The notes under the pieces were generated by a model. It ran no database searches and was not told where the DNA came from. It saw nothing but the letters and a program-made list of their open reading frames with translations. The translations under genes were made by a program, and so were the position numbers. Below are positions 19,761 through 31,229 of a stretch of 64,000 nucleotides of DNA, one piece after another. Origin of the DNA: Chrysophaeum taylorii (lineage: Eukaryota > Sar > Pelagophyceae > Pelagomonadales > Pelagomonadaceae); the NCBI GenBank assembly GCA_029834535.1, contig JAQMWT010000457.1, forward strand, positions 58,558 through 122,557, in the 5' to 3' direction. Position 1 is the first letter of the stretch. Each line of letters starts with the position of its first letter.

Positions 19761-20990
19761 TTAGTTAATAATAATAATGGAGTCTCCTCCGCGGTGGCGC
19801 CGCTGGCGCCTTAGACGAATGTCACCGCCGTGCCTCGTGCTGTTTGTGCTGCTGTGGCGCTGTCTTCGTCGTCGTCGATTGTCGGCGGCGGAGATCGTTG
19901 CTAGATCTTCCGTGAGGTTCCCGCGTTCCAAGGTAGAGGTAAGCTGGGTGTCGTTGAGCTGGGCAAGGGATGCCATCGCGTCGCAGACGGAGAACATAGC
20001 GTGCTGTTGGAAGTCGGGGGTCCTGAGCTGACGGAAGAGCGCTCGGTGCGTTGCCGCGACAATGGTCCGTCGCTTGGTGCAACGCGGCTCGTTCGCCTCA
20101 GCCTTGGATAGAAGTGCGTCGACGCGCTCGCGATTTTTTGTGACTTGTGTTTCGTGGATGCGGCGGGCGGCGTCGTAGACTGTGACCTCGTCGCTAAAGA
20201 GGTCCTCGAGCGCTACCCTCACGCTCGCGTTGTATGTTCCTCGTGCCTTCCTTTTGCGACGCATGTTCGCGACTGGCAAGCACAGGACGTCGGGATTTTC
20301 GTCCCAGCCGAGAGCGACGGCGAACAACGCGAGCGACTCGCGCATCGCTTCGGTGACGCCCACCACCAGCCCTTGCGCCGCCAAGTGATGGTCCCAATCC
20401 GTGACGTTTCCCGCCCCGACGTCCCGGAACGTCGTCTCGTATTCGGGGAGTCGAACCGGAAACATGAGTTGTCCGTATCGGAAGTGCGCGCCGCGCCCCC
20501 AGGTCGGAAAGTGCTTCCGGAAATCCGAGGCCATCCGGAGCGCCATCTCGGGCGTGACGGCCTGTGGTTGGTGCAGAAACGACTCCCTCAGCCGCGTGCT
20601 CTCGCGACTCGGCTTGCTCCTGAGGTACGGTTGCTGGAAGAAGAACGAGACCATCGAGTAAAAGCGTTCGACGGGGTGTCGCAGCACCACAAGCCGCTGG
20701 GCCGCGCACCCGCAGGCCTCAAACACGTCTTTCTTCACATACGGGTACTTGAGAGCGACGTCGTGGCCCCAAGGCCCCCCGTGCCCATCGCACCGCACGT
20801 TCTCCTTCGTCTCGAGGCAAAGGCAACATCCCGCGCCGAACCGTTGCCGCTGGCACTGGAGAAACGACGCGACGGTCGTCGATCCCACCTTGTGCAACTT
20901 CAAGAACACCGGCGGCTCCTCCTCGGGGGCGGCGTCCCGCAGGCCGACGAGGACGAGGACGACGACGACGACGAGAAGGACATTTTTCAT
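19761..20990 (-). CDS. Golgi-type carbohydrate sulfotransferase-like protein
   Basis: 409 aa from ATG 20990. Type II layout: a hydrophobic N-terminal anchor (VLLVVVVVLVLVGL), then a lumenal catalytic region. The 5'-phosphosulfate loop is LKLHKVGSTTV and the 3'-phosphate site is RLVVLRHPVERFYSMV, as in membrane sulfotransferases such as the GAL3ST group. It would move sulfate from PAPS to a glycan. Several Cys residues lie between the two sites. The C-terminal basic tail is low-complexity. The true substrate is not inferable. Confidence 0.8.
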   Translation of the reverse strand: MKNVLLVVVVVLVLVGLRDAAPEEEPPVFLKLHKVGSTTVASFLQCQRQRFGAGCCLCLETKENVRCDGHGGPWGHDVALKYPYVKKDVFEACGCAAQRLVVLRHPVERFYSMVSFFFQQPYLRSKPSRESTRLRESFLHQPQAVTPEMALRMASDFRKHFPTWGRGAHFRYGQLMFPVRLPEYETTFRDVGAGNVTDWDHHLAAQGLVVGVTEAMRESLALFAVALGWDENPDVLCLPVANMRRKRKARGTYNASVRVALEDLFSDEVTVYDAARRIHETQVTKNRERVDALLSKAEANEPRCTKRRTIVAATHRALFRQLRTPDFQQHAMFSVCDAMASLAQLNDTQLTSTLERGNLTEDLATISAADNRRRRRQRHSSTNSTRHGGDIRLRRQRRHRGGDSIIIIN

Positions 20991-21092
20991 TCGCCACAAC
21001 AGCAACAAGAAAGTTGCCGACCGGCCGTTCAACGGCTCACTCCTCGAAACCGTTAGAAAATTATTAATAGTTATTATTAGCACTACGTCACG
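20991..21092. promoter_or_regulatory. 102-bp divergent promoter, sulfotransferase / coiled-coil gene
   Basis: The start codons point outward across 102 nt. The region contains TTATTA/TTATTATTAG runs and no TATA element that I would assign. Confidence 0.55.
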
Positions 21093-21812
21093 ATGTTTCC
21101 TGCCGCCGCGCGTTATCTGAGCTTCGCCGCCAACCCGCTGCGGACTCCCGAGGACATCGATGTGGCCCCCGAAAGAGAGGTCGTGGTCCCGGGAAAGGTG
21201 CGAGAGCTCGTCTCGGGGTTCGAAGGCGAGCAACAGCGGAAAGTGCGGTTCGCGCACGGCATCGAGTCACCAATAGGCAAGGCGAGCGGCGGGCTTCGGC
21301 GGGCCGTCGAGCCGCCGGAACTGCCGTCGCCCACGGCCAAAGTCTCGGCACAGCTCTTGGCGGCAGCCGACAACATGAACCGCGGCCTTCAGAAGACGAA
21401 CGACCGACTGCACGAGGAACTCGTCGCGTGCGACATCAAGGCCGACAGGGCAGCGAGGGCCGTCGAGGACGCGAACAACGAACTCGAAGCAACCAAGCGC
21501 AAGCTCTACGCGGTCATCGACGAGCTCACTGCGGCGACGGCGGTGGCCAACGCGGCGCTCTCGGGCCAGTTCTTCGCTATGAACCGCGACAACAATCGCG
21601 CCCTCGTAGCCGCTGTCGAAAAGGCCATTAAGGAAATGTGCAACGGCCAGCACCGCTGTCTGGAGACTCTCATCAACAACGATACCAAGCCCCGCTCCTC
21701 CTCCAAGACAACGACGCCCCTCAAACGCATCGATGAAAACGCCGGCGTGCTCGCCGCCCACAAAAAATTTCTCATGGCCCTCGCTACCGACCACGTGGCC
21801 CTCCCACCGTGA
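21093..21812 (+). CDS. coiled-coil protein of unknown function
   Basis: 239 aa. Residues about 85-150 form a long helix with heptad-like spacing (LLAAADNMNRGLQKTNDRLH, then DRAARAVEDANNELEATKRK). The rest is polar. No domain recognised. Codon use and GC content match neighbours, and the ATG sits just after a TTA-rich boundary tract like other genes here. Confidence 0.65.
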   Translation: MFPAAARYLSFAANPLRTPEDIDVAPEREVVVPGKVRELVSGFEGEQQRKVRFAHGIESPIGKASGGLRRAVEPPELPSPTAKVSAQLLAAADNMNRGLQKTNDRLHEELVACDIKADRAARAVEDANNELEATKRKLYAVIDELTAATAVANAALSGQFFAMNRDNNRALVAAVEKAIKEMCNGQHRCLETLINNDTKPRSSSKTTTPLKRIDENAGVLAAHKKFLMALATDHVALPP

Positions 21813-22994
21813 GGATGATGATGAGGAGGATGTTTCTGCCCACAATTTTGTTGTTCTTGTCTTGCGGACACCGCTTCTTTGAAGCAGCACCACCTCGTCC
21901 GCCTCCGGCCGCATCCTCACGATCGTTGTTGCTATCGTCGTCCTGTCGGGTTCGGGTTCGGGTTCGAGATCCCCCCCCTACCTAAGAAATCTCGGCGGAG
22001 ACCTCCTGAGATCTTGCCTGCGCGGCTTTGCTGTACGGGTGGTGCGAAACTTGCGGAGGCGCCAAAACCAACCAAGCAACGCGGGAGGCAGGCAGGAGTT
22101 CAGACGCGGCGGCATTGTGGTGGGTTCGCCACCAGGACAGCCCGAACGAAAGCCCGCTCGAGAGGCGGCGGTGGTCTTCGTGCGCGTCGAACGAAGATTC
22201 ACGCGGTATCTCGACGGATGCCTATCGCCAGAACGCCGCGAGTCTGCTCATCTTGGGCCGTGTATAAGTCGCGGTACACCGCGACGCCATCCTCGATCGT
22301 GTCGACGCCGGGGAGGCATCGATCGAGGCCTTCGGCGGCGAGGTAGGGGCGTCGAAGGTGGCGTAGGTGCGCGCGCTCGTGACCACACAGCGCTGCGTGC
22401 GGGAGAGACCACCAAAACCGTCGTTCTCGAAGACGATCGTGTCCTTCTCGGAAACCTCGGGGAGCTCGGCCGCCCTGGAGCCGGCCCTCGCATGTCTTGA
22501 GGCCGAGCTTTATTTATAAGCGTGAACCACGGCTCTTCGACGTAAACCATCATCTGATGAGAATGGATACAAGGCACGCCTTCTTATTATTTCTAGCAAT
22601 ATAGATAACCCGCAGAACGACGCTATGTGTTGGCGACAGATGATGATGATGATGATGACTATAGGTGTGGCGGGGACAGGGATCGTGTAACGGGCAGGAA
22701 GAGAGGAAAGAGCGGGACGGTGGTGATCTCGACGACGATGACGAAGAGGATAGGGAGGTGCATGCTCTTTCGAAGGAGGGGACGCAAGAAAGAAAAGAAA
22801 GAATATGGGGGGGGTGGTGTTCATGTAGTAGTAGTAGTAGTAGAAGAAGAGGTCAGTTCGGAAACTCAACAACGGGGCGCAGGGTGCGTGCCGAAGAGAA
22901 TGAGGCGAATCACCAACGACAAACCGCACGCAGTCGCGGCATATTAAGAGCGCCTCGATGACGGTGGATGAAGAGAAGAAAAGAAAACTTGAAA
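21813..22994. other. intergenic stretch, possibly with a decayed coding segment
   Basis: No intact gene seen. On the minus strand about 22210-22450 one frame reads as plausible protein text (TFDAPTSPPKASIDASPGVD then EDGVAVYRDLYTAQ) but has no start and no recognisable domain. Telomere-unrelated GGTTCG repeats occur at 21950-21966, and GAT and TAG microsatellites near 22640 and 22830. Confidence 0.35.
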
Positions 22995-23603
22995 TTAGCA
23001 GCAACCGCCGCCTTGTTTGGTATCGATTTCCTGGCCTTTCTTGATGTTAACCTTGGTTTGGGCCGCCGGGGTCGGCTGGGTCTGCATCCACTTGCGGATC
23101 TGGCCGGCCATGGTGGTGAAGGCCTTCTCGACGTTGGTGGAATTCTTGGCCGAGGTCTCGAGGTAATGTATGCCCAAACTGTCGGCAAACTCCTTGGCCT
23201 GCTCGGTCGGGACCGCGCGCTTCGAGGCCAGGTCGCACTTATTCCCGACGAGGAGCTTCTTCACGTTCTGGCATGCGTACCGGTCGATTTCGTGGAGCCA
23301 CTGCTTGACGTTGTTGAACGATTCGGTGTCCGTCACGTCGAAAACCACGATTATTCCGTGCGCCCCGCGGTAGTACGACGACGTGATGGTTCGGAACCGC
23401 TCCTGACCCGCCGTGTCCCAGATCTGGAGCTTGATCGTCTTCCCCTCGAGCTCGATCGTTCGAATCTTAAAATCGACACCAATCGTCGAAATGTAACTCT
23501 CCGTGTACGTGTCGTCGGCGAACCGAAGGAGAAGGCACGACTTACCTACTCCGCTGTCCCCGATCAGCAGCAGCTTGAACAAGTAGTCGTATTCGCTGTT
23601 CAT
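22995..23603 (-). CDS. RAB1: Rab1 small GTPase
   Basis: 202 aa, full length. P-loop GDSGVGKS, switch [12 protein letters not shown], switch [22 protein letters not shown], base-binding GNKCDLA and TSAKNS, and a C-terminal GGGCC double-cysteine prenylation site. The [11 protein letters not shown] effector region and overall identity are Rab1/Ypt1-type. It controls ER-to-Golgi vesicle transport. No intron is visible. Confidence 0.96.
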   Translation of the reverse strand: MNSEYDYLFKLLLIGDSGVGKSCLLLRFADDTYTESYISTIGVDFKIRTIELEGKTIKLQIWDTAGQERFRTITSSYYRGAHGIIVVFDVTDTESFNNVKQWLHEIDRYACQNVKKLLVGNKCDLASKRAVPTEQAKEFADSLGIHYLETSAKNSTNVEKAFTTMAGQIRKWMQTQPTPAAQTKVNIKKGQEIDTKQGGGCC

Positions 23604-24641
23604 CTTCCCCCCCGACTCTTCTCGCGACTACTAGGAGCCCTTCTCCTCGCTCCGTCTCTAACTTTATGGGGACTCCTTTTTCTTATTAGTACTGTAGAAA
23701 GTTCTTGATGTATGACACAGTCTTGTTTGTTTTGGGGGGGCCTCATCACCACGTCTTTTCTCCGATGCACCAACACTTACCCTTATGATTTTTTATTCGG
23801 GCGATAGAGATCGATCTCAATTCTTTCGAAATTGTTCTTGTTGGTTTTGGACAATTGTAGTTTGTTCTAGGGAGGACCGTCCTCTCTTCGCCTGCCCCAC
23901 GCCTCGGCGATGACCCCGACTAGGTCCCGCGTACTTATCTCCGCCCGTCAGGCACATCCCTCATACCCCACAAACCCACCCACATCCTTCATGCTCCCCA
24001 CACACACCCCCCCCCTCTTAGCAGTCGACATTTAAAGACACACCACGACTCTCTTGGTGGGTGGAGCGGACGAAAATAAAAATTGCCGCTCGCCTCCTCG
24101 TCGGAGGAGTGCGTGCGTGCGTGCGTGCGTGCCGCCACCTTTTTTTTTGTACGCGACCCGGTGTGACCAAAAGAACACTGCTGGAGGACGCATCCCGGCT
24201 TGCGGCGGTGGTGCTGTCTCTTCCTAGCTGAGCTACCTCGCGCCGGGAGGCCGACGTTGTGTCGTTGATCGCGTCGGTGGCTCGACGCCCCGCGTCTCGC
24301 TTACCAGTCGCAACCCGCCTTCTCCCGAGGAAGAAAAAAACGTTGTTGCTACAACTACTCGTAGCGGCGACGATCGTGCCGCCGTAGAAATTACTTGATT
24401 CATAAACTATGCAACCGCTCTATCGCCGCCACCACCACCTCCACCACCACAGTGTCACGCCACCTCTTCGAGAAATGTCTTCTCCTCCTCCTCCTCCTCC
24501 TCCTGTCGCATCCCATCCTCCACACGACAGGCGCTCGCAACATTTTTTGAGAAGAGATCGACGACGTGGGGTTTAGGATAATATGATAGGATTTCTGTTC
24601 ACTAATAGTACACAGTGGTGGCAAGACGAAGAGGAAATATT
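23604..24641. promoter_or_regulatory. divergent intergenic region with repeat A
   Basis: Separates Rab1 (minus) from the LamG-like gene (plus). It holds repeat-A copy 2, a GTGC run near 24111-24131, and a minus-strand CTC/GGT-rich stretch. A tRNA-like D-arm at 24220-24243 was examined and rejected. No gene is supported. Confidence 0.4.
23947..24039 (+). repeat. dispersed repeat family A, copy 2
   Basis: Matches 13307-13396 along its full length, differing only in a CA/C run (CACACACCCCCCCCC here). Unlike copy 1, no clear flanking duplication is visible. Confidence 0.85.
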
Positions 24642-27600
24642 ATGGACATAGCATTATTATTCGTGGCGGCGAGCTGCTCCGCCGAAATCATCACGGACGG
24701 GTTGCTCGTGTCGTACTCGTTCCACCGAAGCGAATGTCTTGCGGGTGTCTTCAACGAGGGCCGACTGTTACCCCTCGAGCGCACGGCGCCGACGACCTGC
24801 GTCGCTGGCACTGGCGTCCACCGCGACGGCGAGAGGCCCAACAAGACGGACCGCGACGTCGTTTCGTCCAAAAACGTGACCGACCTCGTCGCGGCACTCG
24901 CCCGCTCGGTCGAGGTGAGCGTCGCGGGCGCGCAAATCTGCAGACGCGCTTCCGCAGGAGGGCGGACTCACGTTCGAGTTGTGGTTTGAGCGAGGCAGCC
25001 AAGAGCCCTCCCACGACCGCCGACCGCTCGTCTCGATCTCGAATCCCGATGCCAACTCGCTCAGCGAGATCTTCACCGACGAAAAGGCGTTCCGACTTTG
25101 CGAACACAACGGCGGCGACTTGTTTATAGAATACAAGTACGACGATGGCGAGACGTCTGCGCTCGTCCAAAAAGACACGGTGAGTGCAAAACGGCCACCT
25201 CCTCTCGACGTATTGTTAGCAGAGGAGGAGGAGTAGTACCTCGACGACGCTCGACGAGTCTGGATCGGGACCGTATTACCACGTTGCCGTCGTCGTCGGC
25301 GACAACCTCGACGTGTACGTGAACGGATCGCTCGTACACCACGAGTCCGAGTTTTTGGGCGACGAGAAGGAGTATCGCTCGCAGCTCTACGAGGACGCAT
25401 GGGACAGCCGCTTTTACCTGCAGCTATTTTCGGATGGAATATCGCGCTATTACGGCCACGTTGCCGACGGGACGATCCACGCGCTACGCGTTTACACCAA
25501 GCCGCTCAATGCGACCCAAGTGCGATACAACTACGACCACGCTATGGCCAACTCCATTCCTGTCGTCGCATCCATGCGGGTGGCCACCCCTAGCAAGGCG
25601 GACACCCTCGGTTCGCCTTTTTCCACCACAGAGTACGATTATGCGAAGACGACGACGACGACGGTATGATTATTCGCATTATTTCCTCAAGAATGTTCTT
25701 TCTGCCAGGCGCTGCTTCCCGTCGCGCTGAACGCAAAAGATGCCGACGACGGCGCGGGACATCCGAACCAGCGCGACGCGGACGTCAGAGCTCACCCCAT
25801 GCGCGTCTTCGTCGACGAGGTTCCGAGATTCGACGGTGCCCAACTTTTCGTCCCGAAAAATTCCACTCCGCTCCGCGACGGCGACGAGGTTCCGAGAGAC
25901 GACGGCCAGTACCTCGTCCTCGTGCGGCCACCGCTAACTTACAACAAGGGCGAAGCGAGTGAACTAGAGTTCACGTTCCGAGCGATGGACGGCGTCACGG
26001 GCGAGACCTCTGATGATGTCGCACTCGTCCAAGTCTCGGTACAAGCTGCGAACCGCCCACCGGTTGCGGCTGCCGGTTTGGTTGACGCGTACGCGTTCGC
26101 GACCACCATGATTCCACTCGTGGGGTCGGACGTCGACGGCGACGAGATCGTTGGCGCCATCGTCGAAGCGTTGCCAGCAACAGCTGCGCTACGTCGAGCA
26201 AACAACGATACCGCCCTCGAAGTCGGGGACTTCGTCTCCGAGCTCCAAGTCGTCTACATGTACAACAACGAGACCGTCATCGACACGGTCACCGACCACT
26301 TTTCATTCTCGCTCGTAGACGCTCGCGGCGCCGTTGGCGCCGTGACCCGAGTCAACGTCAGTGTCGCGAACAACATAGTTGCGGAAGTGGCTCCACCGGA
26401 GAGTGTCTTCGAAGAAACGGCGGGTCTTGTCTACTTGCACGCGTCCGACATGTCCGACGCGAGCCTGGACGTCTGCTGCGAGATCGGCGTGACGTCGGAT
26501 AGCGTATACGATCCGACCTCGGGCGACGCGCTCGGGGTTGGCGACGCTGTTGTTTCTCAGCGCATATCACGTAAGAGCAACAACACCACGAGTGTCGCCG
26601 TGACATTCGTCGGCGCCGGCGACCGTTTCACCTCGCCGACGAGTCGCTGGAACGAAACTGCGCTGCGCGCCGAGGATGCTTACGTGGTGTTCGTTGCTTA
26701 CGCCTGCGACTCGCCGACGATGCGGTCACTCCCGGCAAGGCAACCGGTCTCCATAGTTAATGTGGCGGACGCGGCCACCCTCTCGATCTCGCCTCGCACC
26801 TTTGAGATCTATGCATCACGCCTCTCGACGGCAGCAGCACCAGCAGCAGCAGGCGACGACGACGACGACGACGAATATCCGACGCTCCTTGATCTCGCAT
26901 CGAGCGCTCGCGTCGTCGTCTCGGACGTCGACCGCGACGTTGACGCGCTCCGCGTCGACGTGACGAGCGAGTTCGGACTCTTGTCCCTCAATCCTGACCA
27001 CCTCCATCGCGCCGACTTTGTGTCAGACGAGTACTGCCGCTCGCACCTCTTCCGCTCGTGGCGATGCAAAGGCTCCGGCGCCGACGACTCTACGATGACC
27101 TTCATTGCGACACCCTCTGACGCAACGCTCTTGCTCTCCGGTCTCACCTACTACAGGTTATTTTCTCGTGTTGGTCTTCCGTCACTTTTTCGCGCGCGCA
27201 GTCGGGCTTCGGGCGTCACCGACCGCGTCACTATTACCATCTACGACGGTGCCGACGATCTCGAGACGGGATGCCTCCTCGACGCGCAGTTCAAGACCGT
27301 GTCTCGTCGCGCGGCGTGCGCGGTGGCCACCGCGACCTTTGTCGTTAACGTCGCGAAGCATTCGTCCGTTGCCGCGGCCAGGGCCGCGGACGCAACCTCA
27401 AGCTCGGAGATCTCCTGGCTGATCACCATCGTCATCCTTGTCTTCATTTCTTGCTGCTGCGGATGCATCTGTGTTTACTACCGGCGATCTCGCCGCCTCG
27501 CCAGACTCGAATGCATCGACTCGCGGGAATATTCGTATGACACGATGACGGAAATCAAGATGCCCCGCCGCCGCACTTCGCTCAGAAGACCTTCAAGGGC

Positions 27601-27751
27601 AATCATGATGCCTCTTCGCCGTCCTTCGTTGCCTCGCCTCCCTTCGTTCCGAGCTTCGCCGAGGTTGATCGCCAAGGCACCACCACCGCCGCCACCACCG
27701 CCGCCACCCGTGGCTACCCCAGAACCACATCCTGAGGTATCGCCAAGATAG
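24642..27751 (+). CDS. LamG/concanavalin-like type I membrane protein, 4-5 exons
   Basis: Exons 24642-24914, 24958-25179, 25223-25663 and 25709-27751 join in frame over GT-AG introns of 43, 43 and 45 nt. A further 45-nt GT-AG segment at 27157-27201 is probably also an intron, giving about 977 aa. A signal peptide (MDIALLFVAASCSA) is followed by a LamG/concanavalin-like jellyroll (GLTFELWFERG, YYHVAVVVGDNLDVYVNG, IHALRVYTKPLNATQVRYN). Then come long extracellular repeats with NRPP and GSDVDGDEIVGA, like bacterial or cadherin-type Ig-like folds. One membrane helix (WLITIVILVFISCCCGCICV) and a basic, proline-rich cytoplasmic tail complete it. Likely a surface receptor or adhesion protein; ligand unknown. 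Confidence 0.8.
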
Positions 27752-29400
27752 GCACACAATCATCTTGTACATATTGGTAGGGATTCAGGAGTAAACTCAA
27801 AGGTTAAAGGGCAGAGCGGGCGCTGAGAAAAGCAGCTCAGATTGGCGGGGGTCCAAGCGTCGAGCGGAAAGGAGAGCTGGGGTGAGCGGAAGGAAGACAG
27901 GGCTAGGGCGTTACGACGTGACCTCGCGCAAGACCGCTCCTCTGACTTTTCTTTCATAAGCCTTGGAGGTAGTTAACTCGCGAGGTCACGATTCGTAGTG
28001 CTTCCAGGACCATTTCGAACAGAAATGTAATTCCTAGACGTGCGTGCGCTCTCACTTTATATGATGCGGTCGAACACTTCCACGACCGCACCATGCTCTA
28101 AAGCGCGGGCCATGTCCAGTGGCAGTGCGCGCCGTCGTCGACATCGCGGGCGTCAGCATCGTGCGCGAACAAAGGGCTCGCGGATCCACCACTACGAGAG
28201 CATAATCTGGTTGGTTTAAGGGCCCGCCGTGCTCTGCCAAGAAGCGAGTGACGTCGGCGCTAGCACGAGGCGTCCTGGAGGAGCCTCGTGGCGTCGTTGT
28301 CAAGTTCCGTGAACGGCAATTGGCAATTCGAAGGACTACACGTGAGCTGTTGAAATCCCACTATCAATGATAGGGTCGGATAATAAGAAATGTGGAGGTC
28401 CCGCGCCGCGGGGCCAAAATTCCCAAAGATTGGCCCGGATTTTATAGCATCCTGATATATACGCAGCTGACTTTTAAAGACCCTTATTTTCTGTGCACCC
28501 CAAATGGCCCGGATATGCCATATGGAACGATACCCGAGCTGCCAAATTGAGAAAGTTCGACAGGGGCTCCCATATTACGGCCTGCGTGTGTCAAGTGCAG
28601 CTATGAAAGAGGGGAACATTGGGTTAAGAGGAGCAGTATGCAAATCCACGAGGCTCAACGCGACGTCGCTTGCGTCAACGGACTTCGACTAATTGGACTG
28701 GTGAGACAGGTCCGCGGGACATCCAAGGCCGCCCCCTCGTCAATCAGCGTCGTCTTCCATTCATTCAGGAACCCGCGAGTCCCTCGTCGTCGTGCTTCCC
28801 GTCGTCGATCTCCTCGTTCTACATCATCCTCATCGTCCTCGTCATTTAATTCGTTGTCTGCCGACTCAACGCGCCAGGAGCCGGGCTTGGTACCATTGAA
28901 GAACATTGGATATTCCGCCTTGAGCGATCCAGCGAAGGCGTCATCGTACTTGACAAATACCCAGCCCGGCCCCATCTTCCGGCGTCTGGCTTTAGATTTC
29001 GTCGACGAGATCGCCTCGATGACGCCGGGATCTAGTAGGCGCCTGGGTGGGCAGCCAACTCCCAGAGCACCTCGACCCGAGAACCAACCAACGCATCATC
29101 GATCGTCGGAAGTTGTGGGCGACTATTAGGTCGCTGCTTCCACTTCTGCCGCTCGTCGCTCCTCGTGGCGGCGCTCGCTCCTCTTCGCTGCTCACGAGCC
29201 GCCGAGACTCGAGGTCGAGGCGCTGCGCAGCCAGGATTGGCAGTTGCCATCTGCGCGTCCCCGGTACAAAAAATGCCTCGATCAAAAGCTCGCAGCGCTC
29301 CGACCTATTGACGTCGTAAATGTGCTTCAAGTGCCCGGTCAAAAAGGCTACCTTACCGATGGTCGCGTCCCGCGTGGACGTTTAGGACCTGGGCTTCATG
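27752..29400. other. gene-poor stretch with eroded coding remnants
   Basis: Minus-strand text near 28080-28290 (ADVTRFLAEHGGPLNQ and ALEHGAVVEVFD in different frames) resembles decayed ankyrin repeats. A frame at 28655-28975 (GWVFVKYDDAFAG, EYPMFFNGTKPGSWRV) looks like an orphan protein fragment with an acidic microsatellite. Neither has a credible start. Confidence 0.35.
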
Positions 29401-30740
29401 CCTTCATGCCGATGTTGTACCGTTCAATGTTCGCCTTGAGGTCCTTCATCCGCACGACGTCCGTAGGCAGCTGCTTGAGGGCGGTGTAGAGGCGCGTTGA
29501 CGGTCAATGGTCTTCGTCTCGATACCCTGCGCGAGCGCGGCGTCGTCGACGAGGGGTTTGACGTACATGGAGTCGCGAGCCTTAGCAGGGTCGGTAATCT
29601 GCCGCTCAAGCACCTTTTCGACGGCCTTCGCATCACTGGCCTGGTGGTGGCCCATGGCAGCTTTGCGGTTTGAACGAGCCCATGCCAAGATTTCCGTGCG
29701 GCCAGGACGAGCTGCCTCGATGACGGCCAGCTCGACGTCGGCGCCGAGATCCTCGAAGCGCTTTGTTCTTCGCCATCGTGTCACTGGCCTCATTGTCGGA
29801 GACAGACACTCTTTCTGGCGCTTCACAGCAAATGTATCGGCGCCGCGACCAAAGACGTGGTCGATCTGACACGTAACAACGCCGGACACGACTTGCGACT
29901 TGCATGTTTGAGAACATCCCGGCGTAGTACTTGCGGGAGCCGAAATCGCCCTCGACCCGATTCTTGTTACGGCGTAAGCCCTTGAATGCCTGCTGCAACT
30001 CCGAGGTCTGGTTGGCCGCGGCGAGCTCGCCGTCGTCGACGCAGCGCATGGCCTGGCTGTTCTCGAAGGTGTGGAGACAGCCCCGGCCCCAGGCTTCGAT
30101 AACTTGAAGCATGGTCTTGATTTTTTCCGGATTGTCGTCCACGTCAAGTCGAACATCTTAGAGCCGCGCACTTACGGATGCGATGTCAGAGATTTTCGTC
30201 CGACAGTCTGATCGGCGCCACTCGTTGCTCGAGAAACTTGGTGTAGACCTCCACGGACTCCTCGTAGTCTGTTATCACCACGATCTTTGGGTGGTTCCAG
30301 TATGTATGTCTTGAAGAACGTGCGCGCCTGCTCGTTGATTTGCGTCATTTCGAGGACGGACCAGTCGCCGAGGTCGTGGGAGGCGGCGAAGGATGTTCTG
30401 CCCTTGCACGTGTTGCGTCTTGGGGGATCTTGTTGGCCAGCAACAGGTGGTTGAAGTAGAGAACGGTGCCAGGCGTTCCGTCATGTTCCCTTGTCCGTGC
30501 GACCGAGCGTCAGGTGGAGATCATTTCCATGTTTGGGGACGAGGAAGGCCCGGAGCTTGTGACCGAATCCCTGGCTATATCGATTGTCGGTCGACCTCGA
30601 CGATGAGGTTGACGCGCTCGATGGTTGACGGCAACTCCCACTGTTCTTCGCAGACTTTCTTGCGTACCGCCGCCTCGACGTGCTTTTTCGGAGCTCGCCG
30701 ACGGTGGCGCTCCGTCGGCGATCGCCCGTCAACGACTCGT
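29400..30740 (-). pseudogene. decayed unknown protein-coding gene
   Basis: Coherent protein text on the minus strand switches frame several times. Examples are YSQGFGHKLRAFLVPKHGND near 30500-30560, then IVVITDYEESVEVYTKFLEQ near 30230-30290. VIEAWGRGCLHTFENSQAMR, KGLRRNKNRVEGDFGSRKYY and AVEKVLERQITDPAKARDSM follow. Stops fall between the segments. The family is not recognised; it could be a transposon protein or a host gene duplicate. The pattern supports a pseudogene rather than noise. Confidence 0.45.
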
Positions 30741-31229
30741 CGGTCGCACGGCCATCCGAGGTTCTAAACGCCCGCCCCGCCGGCGGCTGGGGGGGCTTTG
30801 GCGGCGACGGCGACTCCGCGACGCTCCTCGACGATTCTCCACACCATCTTGATAGCGCGAATCATATCCAGGAACCGGTCGGCGATCGTCTTGGCCTCGC
30901 CAGCCGCGGTTTGATCGCCGAGCTCGTCCGGGCGTCCATTCGCGTTTCACGCCGTTGCGATTGACACAGAATTGCGCCGTCGTCAGCTCGACGCCGGCCG
31001 TCGAGGGGCGAGTCATTTGTGGCGGCGTCAACAAGCTCGCCGAGGCCGAGATCGAGAGCGCCAAGGACCTCGTGGAGAACTCCCATCTCGGCGGGCTGCG
31101 AACGAAGTGATCCGTAATATGCATGTCGCTCACTGGGACGACAACCGCAGTGACAACCGCAGCCAAAACCTTGGGCGCCTCGCTCAGCGCCACCTCGCTC
31201 AGCGCCACGCCTAAGGCGAGAAGATTCGT

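Noticed and set aside
20145-21056. 303-codon plus-strand frame opposite the sulfotransferase
   Set aside because: Antisense shadow caused by high GC; the minus strand holds PAPS-binding motifs and a proper anchor.
24220-24243. tRNA-like D-arm on the minus strand (GGTAGCTCAGCTAGGAAGAG)
   Set aside because: No matching T-arm (GGTTCRA) or acceptor stem is found at the right distance, so it is not a tRNA gene.
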